Below are positions 9,312 through 18,554 of a stretch of DNA of 64,000 nucleotides, piece after piece. Source of the DNA: Pseudomonas californiensis (GTDB taxonomy: Bacteria > Pseudomonadota > Gammaproteobacteria > Pseudomonadales > Pseudomonadaceae). The position numbers were made by a program, and so were the translations under genes. Each line of letters opens with the position of its first letter. The first letter of the stretch is position 1. Location of the stretch: NCBI RefSeq assembly GCF_021147775.1, contig NZ_JAGTPK010000004.1, forward strand, positions 1 through 64,000, in the 5' to 3' direction. The notes beneath the pieces were generated by a model that saw nothing but the letters and a program-made list of their open reading frames with translations, ran no database searches and was not told the origin of the DNA.

Positions 9312-12300
9312 GTGAATTCAGCTCCTCTTGTCAGCATCGCCATCCCCGCGTACACCCCACGCTTTTTTCACGCTGCTCTGTCCAGCGCACTCAGCCAGAC
9401 CTATTCGAATCTTGAGGTCATTGTCTGCGACGACAGTCGCGGTAGTGAGATAAAAACCATTGTTGATGCTTGCCAGCAAGCAACGGACATCAGCATCCGC
9501 TACGTGCGTAATGCCGAACACCTTGGCATGGTTGGCAACCTGCATGCCTGCCTGAACGAGGCTAAAGGCGAGTTCATAAAGTTTCTCTGTGATGACGACC
9601 TTTTGTTCCCCGCCTGTATCGCCGTGCAGGCCGCTGCCCTCGTTGACTATCCGGACGCCAGTCTGGTGTCGGCGCAGCGCATGCTTTGGGATGCAGACGA
9701 TCTGCATTTGCCGAAGCGGCTCGAAAACAGCCCACTCGCTCCTGGCAGCTCGATTTTCAAGGGCGATGATCTTCTGGCGATTCTGGAAGGTTTTCCAGTC
9801 AATTTTCTGGGTGGATTCAGCAGCGTTCTGTTTCGAGGCGCCGACATTCAAGAGCTGATGCCTGCTTTGACTCAGCCCGGCCACTGCTTTGTGGCAAGTC
9901 TGGATCTCGCTCTTCAGGTCTGTCTGCTGCGTCGCGGCAATCTGGTGCTTTCCAATGACGTTCTAGGCGTGGAACGTCTGCATCCCAATCGTCTGAGCGG
10001 TCGTCAGTCCATGAAGGACTCGCTGTTGGAAGAGCGCAAGTGGCTTCGACAGATGATCAAAGGCCGCGCGGGTGAGTCGGCCCCTGCATTCGGTTGGGTT
10101 CGTTATCTACCGCTGAATCGTGCGGGCAAGGAACCAAGGATCTGGGAAGAGCTGCCGTTGAGCAGGTCCATGGGCACGCAGCAGAGCACACTGCCCTGGA
10201 ATGTCGGGGTCAATGCGCAAAACTTTTCCGAGCTTTATGCCGAGTGGCTCTCTTGCCGCAAGCTTTCTGAATCAGCTCACACGCTTTTACCGGACACGCT
10301 TGATGGCTGGTCATGGCGTCCGAAGATTGTCCCGGTGGTCATTGATGATCAGCCGAGCGGTGCTGGTCTGATGCTCACGCTCGATAGCCTTGATCAGCAA
10401 GTTTATCCGCCGCATCTCGTGGTGGTGCTTTCTGCGCGCTGTACAGAGACAGCCCTGGATCAAAATACGTTGCGAATGCCCCTTCAGGAGGATTGGTCAG
10501 CGCAGCTTAATGAAATTATTGGCCAGTTGGACGGTGCCGACTGGCTGCACTTGCTGCGGGCAGGCGATCGCTTGTCCGACACAGCGATGCTGATAGTGGC
10601 TGAGCGGGTTGTGGCGCATCCTGACGCGATGTGCATTTACAGCGATGAGGGTGGTCTGCGTGACGGCGAATCAGTCGAGCCAGTATTCAAGCCTGACTTC
10701 AACCTGGACATGATGCGCAGCTATGTTTATGTGGGGCGCAACCTGGCGTTTGATCGTGAGCGGTTACTGGCGGTGGGCGGTTTCGACTCGTCTTTCGGAG
10801 AGCTGTCCCCTCACGATGCGCTTTGGCGTCTGGTCGAGGAGCATGGTACGCAGGTTGTCGAGCACGTCAGCGAGATTCTGGTTGAGTCGTCCCAGGGCTT
10901 GATCAAATGGCTGGCTCTGCCGCAGGTCGTCGAGCAAAACAGGGCGGTGCTGGTGGCACATCTTCAGCGTTTGGGGGTGGCTCATGAGCTGCGCCAAGAC
11001 CCTGCTCAGTTGATAAATCGCGTTGATTACCTGCATGCTCAACGTCCGCTGGTGTCGATTATCATCGCCTGCAAGGATCAGATGGCCGCCTTGCAGCGTT
11101 GTGCAGAAAGTCTGTTGGAGAAAACCGCCTACAGTGAATACGAATTGCTGCTGGTCGACAACGGCAGCGAGCAGCCGGATATCCTTGCCTGGCTGGACGG
11201 CATGGCGCAATTGGGCAGTGACAGGTTGCGTGTGTTGCGTTATCCCTCTCAGGGGAATATCGCGGCGCTGCGCAATTTTGCTGCGCTGCAGGCACGTGGT
11301 GATTACCTTTTGTTCCTCAGCCCTATGGCAGTCGTAACCACGCCAGACTGGCTCGATGAGCTGCTCAACCATGGGCAGCGACCGGAAGTCGCTGTGGTGG
11401 GTGCGAAATTATTCGACCCAAGCGGAAACCTGGCCAGCGCGGGCCTGATCCTTGGTCTTCAAGGGCCTGCAGGCGCTGCGTTCATCGGAGCTCCCGGGCA
11501 GTCGGCAGGCTACATGTCTCGTCTTCAAATCGTCCAGAATCTCAGTGCGGTCGGAGCCGAGTGCATGCTGATCCGCAAGGCTGTGTTTGATGAGCTTGGT
11601 GGCCTGGATGAACAGAGTTACGAGCAGACGCTTGGCGAAGTGGATCTATGCCTGCGCATTGGCCAGCAAGGATATCTGGTGGTCTGGACGCCTCACGCCC
11701 GGCTGGCGTTGGGTAATCGACAGCCGCAGGTCATCGACTCTGTCGCGCAGACACAGCAGGCACTTGAGCAAAAGAACTTTTATCAGCGTTGGCTGCCCGT
11801 GGTCGCGCGTGACCCAGCCTATAACGTTAACCTGACCCTGAATGCCATTGGTGGGGGCAGTTATTGTCTTGATCCTGGGCTGAAGACTGGCTGGCGTCCA
11901 TTTTTGCTCAAGCAACTGCCGGTTATTGCCGCCTTGCCCATCAACGCTTCTGCGGTGGGACACTATCGCGTGAACCAACCGCTGGCTGAGCTGCAGGCAG
12001 CGGGCAGGGTGACGGGAGGGACCTATTATTCGACGCCTTCGATCATCGAATTCGAGCGCTTGAACCCTGACGTGATCATCCTGCAGTTGCGCTACAGTCA
12101 GGGACAGATCAATGAGATGGAGTCGATTAAAAATTACCTGAAGGCGCGTCGGGTTTTCGAGATCGACGACTACGTGATCGAGGCGACCAAAAAGAACCTG
12201 CATACCCGTAACAAGGCTGGCCCAGAGGAAACGGAACGTTTGCTTCGAAAGGCCGTTGGTCTGTGTGATCGCGTGGTTGCTTCAACTCACGCGTTGGCAG

Positions 12301-12908
12301 AAACGCTAGCGAGCATGCACGATGATATTCGTGTGGTGCCCAATATGCTGGCTACGCATTTGTGGAGTGATTTGCACAGTCGACGCAGGGTCTCTGCGAA
12401 ACCTCGGGTTGGCTGGGGTGGTGGCACCAGCCACAGTGGTGATCTGGAAATCATTGCCGATGTCGTCCGAGAGCTTGCCAATGAAGTCGAGTGGGTTTTC
12501 TTCGGTATGTGTCCCGAAGAGCTGCGTCCCTACATTCATGAGTTCCACGGCATCATCGATATGGAAGTCTACCCGGCAAAACTGGCCAGCCTGAACCTTG
12601 ATCTTGCGCTGGCACCGCTGGAATTCCATATTTTCAACGACTGCAAAAGCAATTTGCGATTGTTGGAATACGGCGCTTGTGGATACCCGGTGGTATGTAG
12701 TGATACGCGTGCCTATCGCGGTTACCTGCCGTGTACCCGGGTGGTGACCAATAGCACCCAGGAGTGGTTGGAGGCCATACGCATGCATCTGGCAGACCCG
12801 GACGCCAGCTACCGCATGGGCGATCAATTACGAGAAATCGTGCTGCGCGATTTCATTCTGCGTGGCGATAATCTGGAAAACTGGATCAACGGCTGGCTCG
12901 CTGACTGA
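9312..12908 (+). CDS. fgt1: Fgt1-type multidomain flagellin glycosyltransferase
   Basis: A 1198-residue cytoplasmic protein with several glycosyltransferase modules. Residues about 5-230 form a GT2 domain (SIAIPAYTPRFF, VIVCDDSRG, KFLCDDDLLF). Residues about 330-560 are GT2-like (PVFKPDFNLDMM near 460). A third GT2 unit starts near 578 (PLVSIIIACKD, LLLVDNGSE) and ends with EVDLCLRIGQQGY. The C-terminal third (about 880-1198) looks like a GT-B-type domain (VGHYRVNQPL, RRVFEIDDYV, RVGWGGGTSHSGDLE). The only in-frame start after a stop at 9300-9302 is the GTG at 9312. Location between flgL and fliC, size and domains match Fgt1 of P. syringae, which transfers the first sugars to flagellin. Exact sugar specificity cannot be read from sequence. 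Confidence 0.85.
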   Translation: MNSAPLVSIAIPAYTPRFFHAALSSALSQTYSNLEVIVCDDSRGSEIKTIVDACQQATDISIRYVRNAEHLGMVGNLHACLNEAKGEFIKFLCDDDLLFPACIAVQAAALVDYPDASLVSAQRMLWDADDLHLPKRLENSPLAPGSSIFKGDDLLAILEGFPVNFLGGFSSVLFRGADIQELMPALTQPGHCFVASLDLALQVCLLRRGNLVLSNDVLGVERLHPNRLSGRQSMKDSLLEERKWLRQMIKGRAGESAPAFGWVRYLPLNRAGKEPRIWEELPLSRSMGTQQSTLPWNVGVNAQNFSELYAEWLSCRKLSESAHTLLPDTLDGWSWRPKIVPVVIDDQPSGAGLMLTLDSLDQQVYPPHLVVVLSARCTETALDQNTLRMPLQEDWSAQLNEIIGQLDGADWLHLLRAGDRLSDTAMLIVAERVVAHPDAMCIYSDEGGLRDGESVEPVFKPDFNLDMMRSYVYVGRNLAFDRERLLAVGGFDSSFGELSPHDALWRLVEEHGTQVVEHVSEILVESSQGLIKWLALPQVVEQNRAVLVAHLQRLGVAHELRQDPAQLINRVDYLHAQRPLVSIIIACKDQMAALQRCAESLLEKTAYSEYELLLVDNGSEQPDILAWLDGMAQLGSDRLRVLRYPSQGNIAALRNFAALQARGDYLLFLSPMAVVTTPDWLDELLNHGQRPEVAVVGAKLFDPSGNLASAGLILGLQGPAGAAFIGAPGQSAGYMSRLQIVQNLSAVGAECMLIRKAVFDELGGLDEQSYEQTLGEVDLCLRIGQQGYLVVWTPHARLALGNRQPQVIDSVAQTQQALEQKNFYQRWLPVVARDPAYNVNLTLNAIGGGSYCLDPGLKTGWRPFLLKQLPVIAALPINASAVGHYRVNQPLAELQAAGRVTGGTYYSTPSIIEFERLNPDVIILQLRYSQGQINEMESIKNYLKARRVFEIDDYVIEATKKNLHTRNKAGPEETERLLRKAVGLCDRVVASTHALAETLASMHDDIRVVPNMLATHLWSDLHSRRRVSAKPRVGWGGGTSHSGDLEIIADVVRELANEVEWVFFGMCPEELRPYIHEFHGIIDMEVYPAKLASLNLDLALAPLEFHIFNDCKSNLRLLEYGACGYPVVCSDTRAYRGYLPCTRVVTNSTQEWLEAIRMHLADPDASYRMGDQLREIVLRDFILRGDNLENWINGWLAD

Positions 12909-12930
12909 TCCGAGTGTCGAAACAGTTGAA

Positions 12931-12955
12931 GCCAGCTCGCGCAACGCAAGCTGGC
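12931..12955 (+). terminator. Hairpin after fgt1, possible weak terminator
   Basis: GCCAGCT and AGCTGGC form a seven-pair stem around an 11-base loop, 22 bases after the fgt1 stop. There is no following T run, so it may be a weak terminator or an RNA-stabilising stem. The rest of 12909-13108 holds no gene I can support. Confidence 0.3.
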
Positions 12956-13108
12956 GCGCTTCCTGCATATTGCCCTTTGTATCGCCATAAAACGTGCATT
13001 TCAGGCTTTTGCTTAAAAGTCTGAGCGGCGCGTCAAAGGATCGTTGCAGATGGCTTGCAAGGCTGCCGTTAGCTTGCCGTAGCCCTGTGTAGTAGGAGGG
13101 GGAGCGAG

Positions 13109-13882
13109 ATGAAGGCAGTAATTCTGGCCGGCGGCCTAGGGACTAGGATCAGCGAGGAGTCGCACCTCAAGCCCAAGCCAATGATCGAAATCGGTGGCAA
13201 GCCAATTCTCTGGCACATCATGAAGCAGTACTCGGCACACGGGATAAACGACTTCATTATTTGCCTGGGCTACAAGGGGTATGCGATCAAGGATTTCTTC
13301 GCCAACTATTTTCTGCATACCTCTGATGTCACGTTCGATATGTGCAACAACCGCATGGAAGTGCACCAGAATTATAGTGAGCCGTGGCGAGTCACCTTGA
13401 TTGATACCGGCGAAGAAACCATGACAGGTGGGCGCTTGCGTCGTGCCAGTAGCTATGTGAAAGACGAAGAAGCCTTCTGTTTCACCTATGGAGACGGTGT
13501 TTCCGATCTCGATATAAGCGCGCTTGTGGATTTCCACCTCTCCCATGAACAGTTGGCAACAGTAACGGCAGTGCAGCCGCCTGGACGTTATGGTGCCCTG
13601 GAGCGCGACGGGCATTTGGTACGAGGGTTTACAGAAAAGCCTCGGGGCGATGGCGGCTGGATCAATGGCGGATTTTTTGTGCTGTCGCCCAAGGTCCTGC
13701 CATTGATAAAAGGCGATGACACTGTCTGGGAGGCCGAGCCTCTGACAGGCCTGGCTGAGCGAGGCGAATTGGCCGCGTTCCAGCACGATGGTTTCTGGCA
13801 CCCGATGGATACCCTGCGCGACAAGAACCATCTTGAACAGCTGTGGCAGAGCGGGGAGGCACCTTGGAAGCAATGGGAGTGA
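13109..13882 (+). CDS. rfbF: Glucose-1-phosphate cytidylyltransferase
   Basis: A 257-residue nucleotidyltransferase that makes CDP-glucose from CTP and glucose-1-phosphate. The N-terminus has the signature [20 protein letters not shown] followed by [18 protein letters not shown], which is specific to this family. [11 protein letters not shown] near residue 132 and the [10 protein letters not shown] stretch also fit. The ATG at 13109 follows a very strong GGAGGGGG site. It is the first gene of a translationally coupled block: its end overlaps the next gene by 10 bases. It commits the block to CDP-linked sugars, unlike dTDP-based viosamine pathways. Confidence 0.93.
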   Translation: MKAVILAGGLGTRISEESHLKPKPMIEIGGKPILWHIMKQYSAHGINDFIICLGYKGYAIKDFFANYFLHTSDVTFDMCNNRMEVHQNYSEPWRVTLIDTGEETMTGGRLRRASSYVKDEEAFCFTYGDGVSDLDISALVDFHLSHEQLATVTAVQPPGRYGALERDGHLVRGFTEKPRGDGGWINGGFFVLSPKVLPLIKGDDTVWEAEPLTGLAERGELAAFQHDGFWHPMDTLRDKNHLEQLWQSGEAPWKQWE

Positions 13883-14946
13883 GCCCGCAATTCTGGCAGG
13901 GAAAAAGGGTATTGGTGACCGGCCACACTGGCTTCAAGGGGAGTTGGCTGGCCCTTTGGCTGCAGAGCATGGGCGCGCGCGTTACCGGTTTTGCACTGCA
14001 GCCTCCGACCGAGCCCAGTCTTTTCCAGTTGGCGCGCGTTGCCGAAGGTATTGATGACGAGCGTGGTGACGTGAGCGATGCCAGCGCCTTGCTGGAGGCT
14101 ATCGTCCGCGCTCGTCCGGAAATCGTTCTGCATTTGGCTGCCCAACCGTTGGTGCGCGAAGGGTATCGCGATCCTGCCGGGACCTATTCGACCAATGTCA
14201 TGGGGACATTGAATCTGCTTGAAGCGATTCGTCAGGCCGGCTGTGTGCGTGCCTGTGTGCTGGTGACCACTGACAAGGTTTACGCCAATCAGGAATGGCT
14301 TTGGCCGTACCGGGAGGACGAGGCGCTGGGCGGACACGATCCTTACAGCAGCAGTAAGGCTTGCTGTGAATTGCTGGCTCAGTCTTATACCGCTTCGTTC
14401 TTCCCCGCCCAGCGATACGCTGAGCATGGCCTTGCTGTAGCTACTGCGAGAGCGGGCAACGTATTGGGCGGCGGCGACTTCGCTGCAGACCGGTTGATCC
14501 CCGACGTGTTCAAGGCCTGGTCGGCTCATGAGCCGGTTACCCTGCGATACCCTCAGGCAGTTCGGCCATGGCAGCACGCACTGGAGCCGCTCGCCGGCTA
14601 TTTGTTGCTGGCGGCCGCCCTGTATGAGCATGGCCCGACTTATGGCGGGGCCTGGAATTTCGGCCCCGGCGAGGCGGATATGTGTCGGGTGGGGGAGGTC
14701 GTCGAGCAGTTGGCCAGCCGTTGGCCACAGGCTCCAGGCTTGCGAATCGAACCGAGTGATTTGCACGAGGCCGGTCTGCTCAGGCTGGACAGCAGCCGCG
14801 CCCGGCATGTGCTGGGCTGGAAACCACGCTGGGCTTTGAACCAGTGTCTGGAACACACCTTGAACTGGCACCTTGCCTGGAAAGCCGGTGAGGATATGCG
14901 TGATGTCACACTTGAGCAGCTGAATGTGTACAGGGGACAGGCGTGA
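13873..14946 (+). CDS. rfbG: CDP-glucose 4,6-dehydratase
   Basis: A 357-residue NAD-dependent short-chain dehydrogenase of the extended type. It converts CDP-glucose to the CDP-4-keto-6-deoxy sugar. The nucleotide-binding loop [15 protein letters not shown] near residues 17-31 is diagnostic for CDP-glucose dehydratases. The catalytic YSSSK motif lies in [14 protein letters not shown], and [11 protein letters not shown] provides the Thr-Asp-Lys segment. The chosen start is the ATG at 13873, which overlaps rfbF by 10 bases and has GGGGAGG upstream. The frame is open a further 10 codons upstream. Confidence 0.94.
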   Translation: MGVSPQFWQGKRVLVTGHTGFKGSWLALWLQSMGARVTGFALQPPTEPSLFQLARVAEGIDDERGDVSDASALLEAIVRARPEIVLHLAAQPLVREGYRDPAGTYSTNVMGTLNLLEAIRQAGCVRACVLVTTDKVYANQEWLWPYREDEALGGHDPYSSSKACCELLAQSYTASFFPAQRYAEHGLAVATARAGNVLGGGDFAADRLIPDVFKAWSAHEPVTLRYPQAVRPWQHALEPLAGYLLLAAALYEHGPTYGGAWNFGPGEADMCRVGEVVEQLASRWPQAPGLRIEPSDLHEAGLLRLDSSRARHVLGWKPRWALNQCLEHTLNWHLAWKAGEDMRDVTLEQLNVYRGQA

Positions 14947-15503
14947 CCGAATTCATATTGCATGCGTTGCCTCTCGCCGGTTTGTTCAGCGTCCAGCACA
15001 TGCGTCACGCCGATGAGCGTGGGCATTTTTCCAGGATCTTCTGCGAAGGCAGCCTGAGTCAGTCTGGTCAGCCCTTCCACATTCGGCAGATCAACCACTC
15101 CTGCACCCGGGAGAAGGGCACGGTCCGAGGTCTGCACTATCAGAGCGCAGAGAGGCCTGAGGCCAAACTGATCAGTTGTTTGAAGGGCGAAGTATGGGAC
15201 GTGGCGGTGGATCTGCGCACAGGTTCGGCCACTTTTCTGCATTGGCATGCCGAGCATTTGCGTGCCGGAGACGGGCGCAGCCTGCTGCTGCCGGCAGGTT
15301 TCGCCCATGGGTTTCAGGCGCTGACTGACGATGTTGAATTACTTTATCTGCACAGCGCCGATTACAGTCCAGGCCACGAGGCAGGGTTGTCGGTAAGTGA
15401 CCCACGACTGGGGATCACTTGGCCTCTTCCCGTCAAAAATTTGTCAGAGCGGGACATTTCGCATGCTTTGCTGGATGCCCGGTTTTCTGGAGTTTGTGTA
15501 TGA
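14943..15503 (+). CDS. dTDP-4-dehydrorhamnose 3,5-epimerase family protein acting on a CDP-sugar
   Basis: A 186-residue cupin-fold RmlC-like protein. Visible family motifs are DERGHFSRIFC, the catalytic-His loop TVRGLHYQ, the Asp-containing DVAVDLR, and the LLLPAGFAHGFQAL-to-YLHSADYSPGHE region with the conserved tyrosine. The start is the GTG at 14943, overlapping the dehydratase stop by four bases (GTGA). Family members epimerise C3 and/or C5 of 4-keto-6-deoxy sugars. In this block the substrate is most probably the CDP-4-keto-6-deoxyhexose. Whether both carbons or only one are inverted cannot be decided from sequence. Confidence 0.85.
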   Translation: MTEFILHALPLAGLFSVQHMRHADERGHFSRIFCEGSLSQSGQPFHIRQINHSCTREKGTVRGLHYQSAERPEAKLISCLKGEVWDVAVDLRTGSATFLHWHAEHLRAGDGRSLLLPAGFAHGFQALTDDVELLYLHSADYSPGHEAGLSVSDPRLGITWPLPVKNLSERDISHALLDARFSGVCV

Positions 15504-16726
15504 ACTGCCGAGGTTGTGGCGCAGCATTGCATTTGCCTTTGATTGATTTAGGAACTTCACCGCCTTCCAATGCCTATCTCCGGCCTGATCAACTGGAAAG
15601 CGCCGAGCAGTGGATACCCTTGAAGGTTCAGGTATGCCAGTCCTGCTGGTTGGTGCAGACAGAGGATTTCACTCAGGCCGAGAGCCTGTTCGATGCTGAC
15701 TACGCCTACTTCAGTTCGTTTTCGAGTACGTGGCTGGAACATGCCGCTCTTTACGTCGCGACGATGGCAGAGCGCTTCGGGCTAGGTGAGAAAAGTCGTG
15801 TCGTCGAAGTGGCTTCCAATGACGGCTACCTGCTGCAGTACGTTGCCAAGCGAGGCATTGCCTGCCTTGGGGTAGAACCGACGCGCAGTACTGCTCAGGC
15901 TGCACGAGAAAAAGGTCTCGATATACGGGAGTTGTTTTTCGGTCGTGAGACAGCATCGCTATTGCTTGAGGAAGGATGGGCCGCTGACCTTATGGTCGCG
16001 AACAATGTGCTGGCGCATGTTCCTGATATCAATGATTTTCTCGGCGGTTTTGCGACATTGCTCAAGCGTGAGGGAGTCGCGACATTCGAGTTTCCCCATT
16101 TACTCACGCTGATGGCGGGTGCCCAATTCGACACCCTTTATCATGAGCACTATTCCTATCTTTCACTGACCGCTGTTCAGGCGCTTTGCGAGCGTAATGG
16201 CCTGTTCATTTTCGATGTCCACCACTTGCCCACCCATGGCGGTTCGTTAAGGGTTTTTGTACAGCGGGCCGACGGTGGACAACACGCGCAACTGCCATCC
16301 GTGCAACAGGCTCTGCATGCCGAAGCACTGGCGGGCATCAAGACGCCTGAGTACTACGCGAGTCTTGCGCCCGCTGCCGAACGCATCAAGCACGATCTGC
16401 TGCGATTCCTCTTGCAATGCAAGGCAGATGGCAAGCGCGTGGTGGGTTACGGTGCTGCGGCCAAAGGCAATACCTTGTTGAACTACGCCGGGGTCAAGCT
16501 TGATCTGCTGGCCTGGGTCGCCGATGCCAACCCTCACAAACAGGGCAAGTTCTTGCCAGGCAGCCGTATTCCTATCGTTTCACCAGAGCGAATCGAACTG
16601 GAAAAGCCGGATTTTGTTTTGGTACTGCCGTGGAACCTGATAGATGAAATTACCCAGCAGTTTGCCTGTGTGCATGGCTGGGGCGGTCGCTTTGTCGTTG
16701 CGATTCCGGAGTTGAGTTATCAATGA
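15500..16726 (+). CDS. NDP-sugar C-methyltransferase (TylCIII-like)
   Basis: A 408-residue three-domain SAM-dependent methyltransferase. The N-terminus is a zinc-binding domain with four cysteines in two pairs (MNCRGCG and VCQSCW near residues 52-55) and the LIDLGTSPPSNAYL motif. The middle carries the SAM site VVEVASNDGYLLQY (about 99-112) and the YHEHYSYLSL motif that holds catalytic Tyr/His in the TylCIII family. The C-terminal Rossmann-like domain has GYGAAAKGNTLLNY. Family members put a methyl group on carbon 3 of 4-keto deoxy sugars. The ATG at 15500 overlaps the epimerase gene by four bases. It predicts a branched-chain sugar, a point unlike the published viosamine glycan. Confidence 0.85.
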   Translation: MNCRGCGAALHLPLIDLGTSPPSNAYLRPDQLESAEQWIPLKVQVCQSCWLVQTEDFTQAESLFDADYAYFSSFSSTWLEHAALYVATMAERFGLGEKSRVVEVASNDGYLLQYVAKRGIACLGVEPTRSTAQAAREKGLDIRELFFGRETASLLLEEGWAADLMVANNVLAHVPDINDFLGGFATLLKREGVATFEFPHLLTLMAGAQFDTLYHEHYSYLSLTAVQALCERNGLFIFDVHHLPTHGGSLRVFVQRADGGQHAQLPSVQQALHAEALAGIKTPEYYASLAPAAERIKHDLLRFLLQCKADGKRVVGYGAAAKGNTLLNYAGVKLDLLAWVADANPHKQGKFLPGSRIPIVSPERIELEKPDFVLVLPWNLIDEITQQFACVHGWGGRFVVAIPELSYQ

Positions 16727-17859
16727 GCAGAATTCATTACACCAAGCCCAGTGTCGGCGAACTCGAAGCCTCTTATGTGCTGGACGCGGTGCAGAATGGT
16801 TGGGGCGAGCGTTGTTACGACTACCTCAATCGTTTTGAGAAAACCTTCGCCGGGCATATAGGGGCGCGCTGGGCTGTCGCGACGTCAAGTTGTACAGGGG
16901 CCCTGCACCTGGGCATGGCAGCGCTTGGTATAGGGGCCAATGACGAAGTCATTCTGGGCAACAGCAACTGGATCGCGTCAGCGGCGCCCATCACCTATCT
17001 GGGGGGCAAGCCTGTCTTTGTCGACGTGTCTCCAGAAGACTGGTGCCTTGATCCGGACGCTGTACGTAAAGCGATCACCCCACGAACCAAAGCCATTCTT
17101 GCTGTTCATCTTTACGGCAATCTCTGCAATATGGATGAGTTGCTGGCAATCGGTCGGGAATACAACATTGCGGTCATCGAAGATGCTGCCGAAGCGATCG
17201 GCTCGCAATGGCGTGGGCATGCAGCAGGTTCGCTGGGTGCGTTTGGCGCATTTTCCTTTCACGGCACCAAGACCATGACAACCGGTGAAGGCGGCATGTT
17301 CGTCACCTCTGACCGGGCGCTTTATGAACGCGTTCTGACTTTGTCCAATCATGGTCGGGTTGCAGGCAGCAGTCGACAGTTCTGGCCAGACTTCATTGGC
17401 TTCAAATACAAGATGAGTAACTTGCAAGCCGCCATTGGCTGCGCTCAGGTCGAACGGATCAATGACCTGATCGAGCGCAAGCGCACTATTTTCGATAACT
17501 ATGCTAAAGGTCTGCTGGATATCGCAGGCGTATCAATGAACCCGCAGCCCGATCATGCCCGTAACGGATATTGGATGCCGACTGTCGTGTTCGCCGAACA
17601 CACAGGGATTACCCGGGACCAATTGATTGAGGCATTCAAGGCCGTCGATATAGATGCGAGGGTGTTTTTCTGGCCCCTGTCGACGCTCCCCATGTTTGCG
17701 CCGACCCCTGACGAACCCAATGTAATTGTGACGCCGGTGGCTGCTTCACTTTCAGAGCGCGCGGTCAATCTACCCAGCTATCACGACATGAGTGACGAGG
17801 ATCAACGGCGGGTAATTACAGTGCTTCGTGAACTTTGCGCACGCAAAGGGTTGCTGTGA
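16723..17859 (+). CDS. DegT/DnrJ/EryC1-family sugar aminotransferase
   Basis: A 378-residue PLP-dependent fold type I enzyme. The Schiff-base lysine is K183 in SFHGTKTMTTGEGGM, so it is a true transaminase and not a 3-dehydrase, where this lysine is replaced by histidine. VIEDAAEAIGS supplies the PLP-pyridine aspartate. C-terminal FKYKMSNLQAAIGCAQ is the usual family signature. It should aminate the 4-keto group of the CDP-sugar made upstream, using glutamate. The ATG at 16723 overlaps the methyltransferase stop by four bases. It resembles perosamine/viosamine-type 4-aminotransferases. Confidence 0.87.
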   Translation: MSRIHYTKPSVGELEASYVLDAVQNGWGERCYDYLNRFEKTFAGHIGARWAVATSSCTGALHLGMAALGIGANDEVILGNSNWIASAAPITYLGGKPVFVDVSPEDWCLDPDAVRKAITPRTKAILAVHLYGNLCNMDELLAIGREYNIAVIEDAAEAIGSQWRGHAAGSLGAFGAFSFHGTKTMTTGEGGMFVTSDRALYERVLTLSNHGRVAGSSRQFWPDFIGFKYKMSNLQAAIGCAQVERINDLIERKRTIFDNYAKGLLDIAGVSMNPQPDHARNGYWMPTVVFAEHTGITRDQLIEAFKAVDIDARVFFWPLSTLPMFAPTPDEPNVIVTPVAASLSERAVNLPSYHDMSDEDQRRVITVLRELCARKGLL

Positions 17860-18554
17860 ATATCTACCTTTTAGGAGCGGCCAATCCGGAAGCGGTCCGG
17901 ATGATCGGTTCGGTGGGTCGGTCGGATCCCGACCTGAAATTCGCGTTTCTGGACAACGACCCTGCCAAACAGGCAACGCTTTTTTTTGGCATTCCTGTTC
18001 TGGGAGGGACTGAACGGGTCGCGGACCTTAAAGGTCCGAATGCGCGGTTTGTCAACCTCATCACGGGCTCGACGCCTCTGCGTTGCCAGACCACTTGCGA
18101 GTTGCTGCACGCAGGAGCGACTCTGGGCAATTTCATTCACCCGGGTATCGACCTGAGCATGACGCGCATGGGGACAGGCTGCTATCTCCAGGAAGGCGTG
18201 ATTCTGCAAGCCGATGTCTGGCTGGGGGACAACAGCAGTATCAGCGCTGCCAGCATCATTGGCCACGAGGCTCGTATTGGTCACTCGGTGTTCATGGCGC
18301 CGGGAGTTTGTCTGGCCGGCTGCGTGGAGGTCGGCGACGGTGCGTTCATCGGCGCCAACGCGACAGTTCTGCCCCGTCTGCGCATTGGCAAGTGGGTAAC
18401 TATCGGCGCTGGTGCTGTCGTCACCAGAGATGTGCCTGACTACGCAGTGGTAGTGGGAAATCCCGCCAGAATCATTAAGTCGAATGCGGTCCCCCACCAG
18501 GATGGCCGGGTTCTCAAGTCATTGCCGCAGCCTTTTTCGGAGAGTTTTCAATGA
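17856..18554 (+). CDS. NeuD/PglD-family sugar N-acyltransferase
   Basis: A 232-residue left-handed beta-helix acyltransferase. The N-terminus is a small Rossmann-like sugar-nucleotide domain (MNIYLLGAANPEAVRMIGSV). From about residue 90 hexapeptide repeats follow (GVILQADVWLGDNSSI, GAFIGANATVLPRLRIG, GAGAVVTRDVPDYAVVVGNP). The IIGHEARIGHSV segment holds the likely catalytic histidine. Relatives acylate the 4-amino group of UDP-sugars. Here the preceding aminotransferase should supply the substrate. The donor might be acetyl-CoA or a longer acyl group. The GTG start at 17856 overlaps the preceding stop by four bases. Confidence 0.83.
   Translation: MNIYLLGAANPEAVRMIGSVGRSDPDLKFAFLDNDPAKQATLFFGIPVLGGTERVADLKGPNARFVNLITGSTPLRCQTTCELLHAGATLGNFIHPGIDLSMTRMGTGCYLQEGVILQADVWLGDNSSISAASIIGHEARIGHSVFMAPGVCLAGCVEVGDGAFIGANATVLPRLRIGKWVTIGAGAVVTRDVPDYAVVVGNPARIIKSNAVPHQDGRVLKSLPQPFSESFQ

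Noticed and set aside
13588..14871. A 427-codon open frame on the - strand
   Set aside because: Antisense to the well-supported rfbF and rfbG genes and without recognisable motifs.
16723..17859. Reading the DegT-family gene as an RfbH-type 3-dehydrase of a 3,6-dideoxyhexose pathway
   Set aside because: The PLP lysine K183 is present, whereas RfbH-type dehydrases have histidine there. Amination is the better call.
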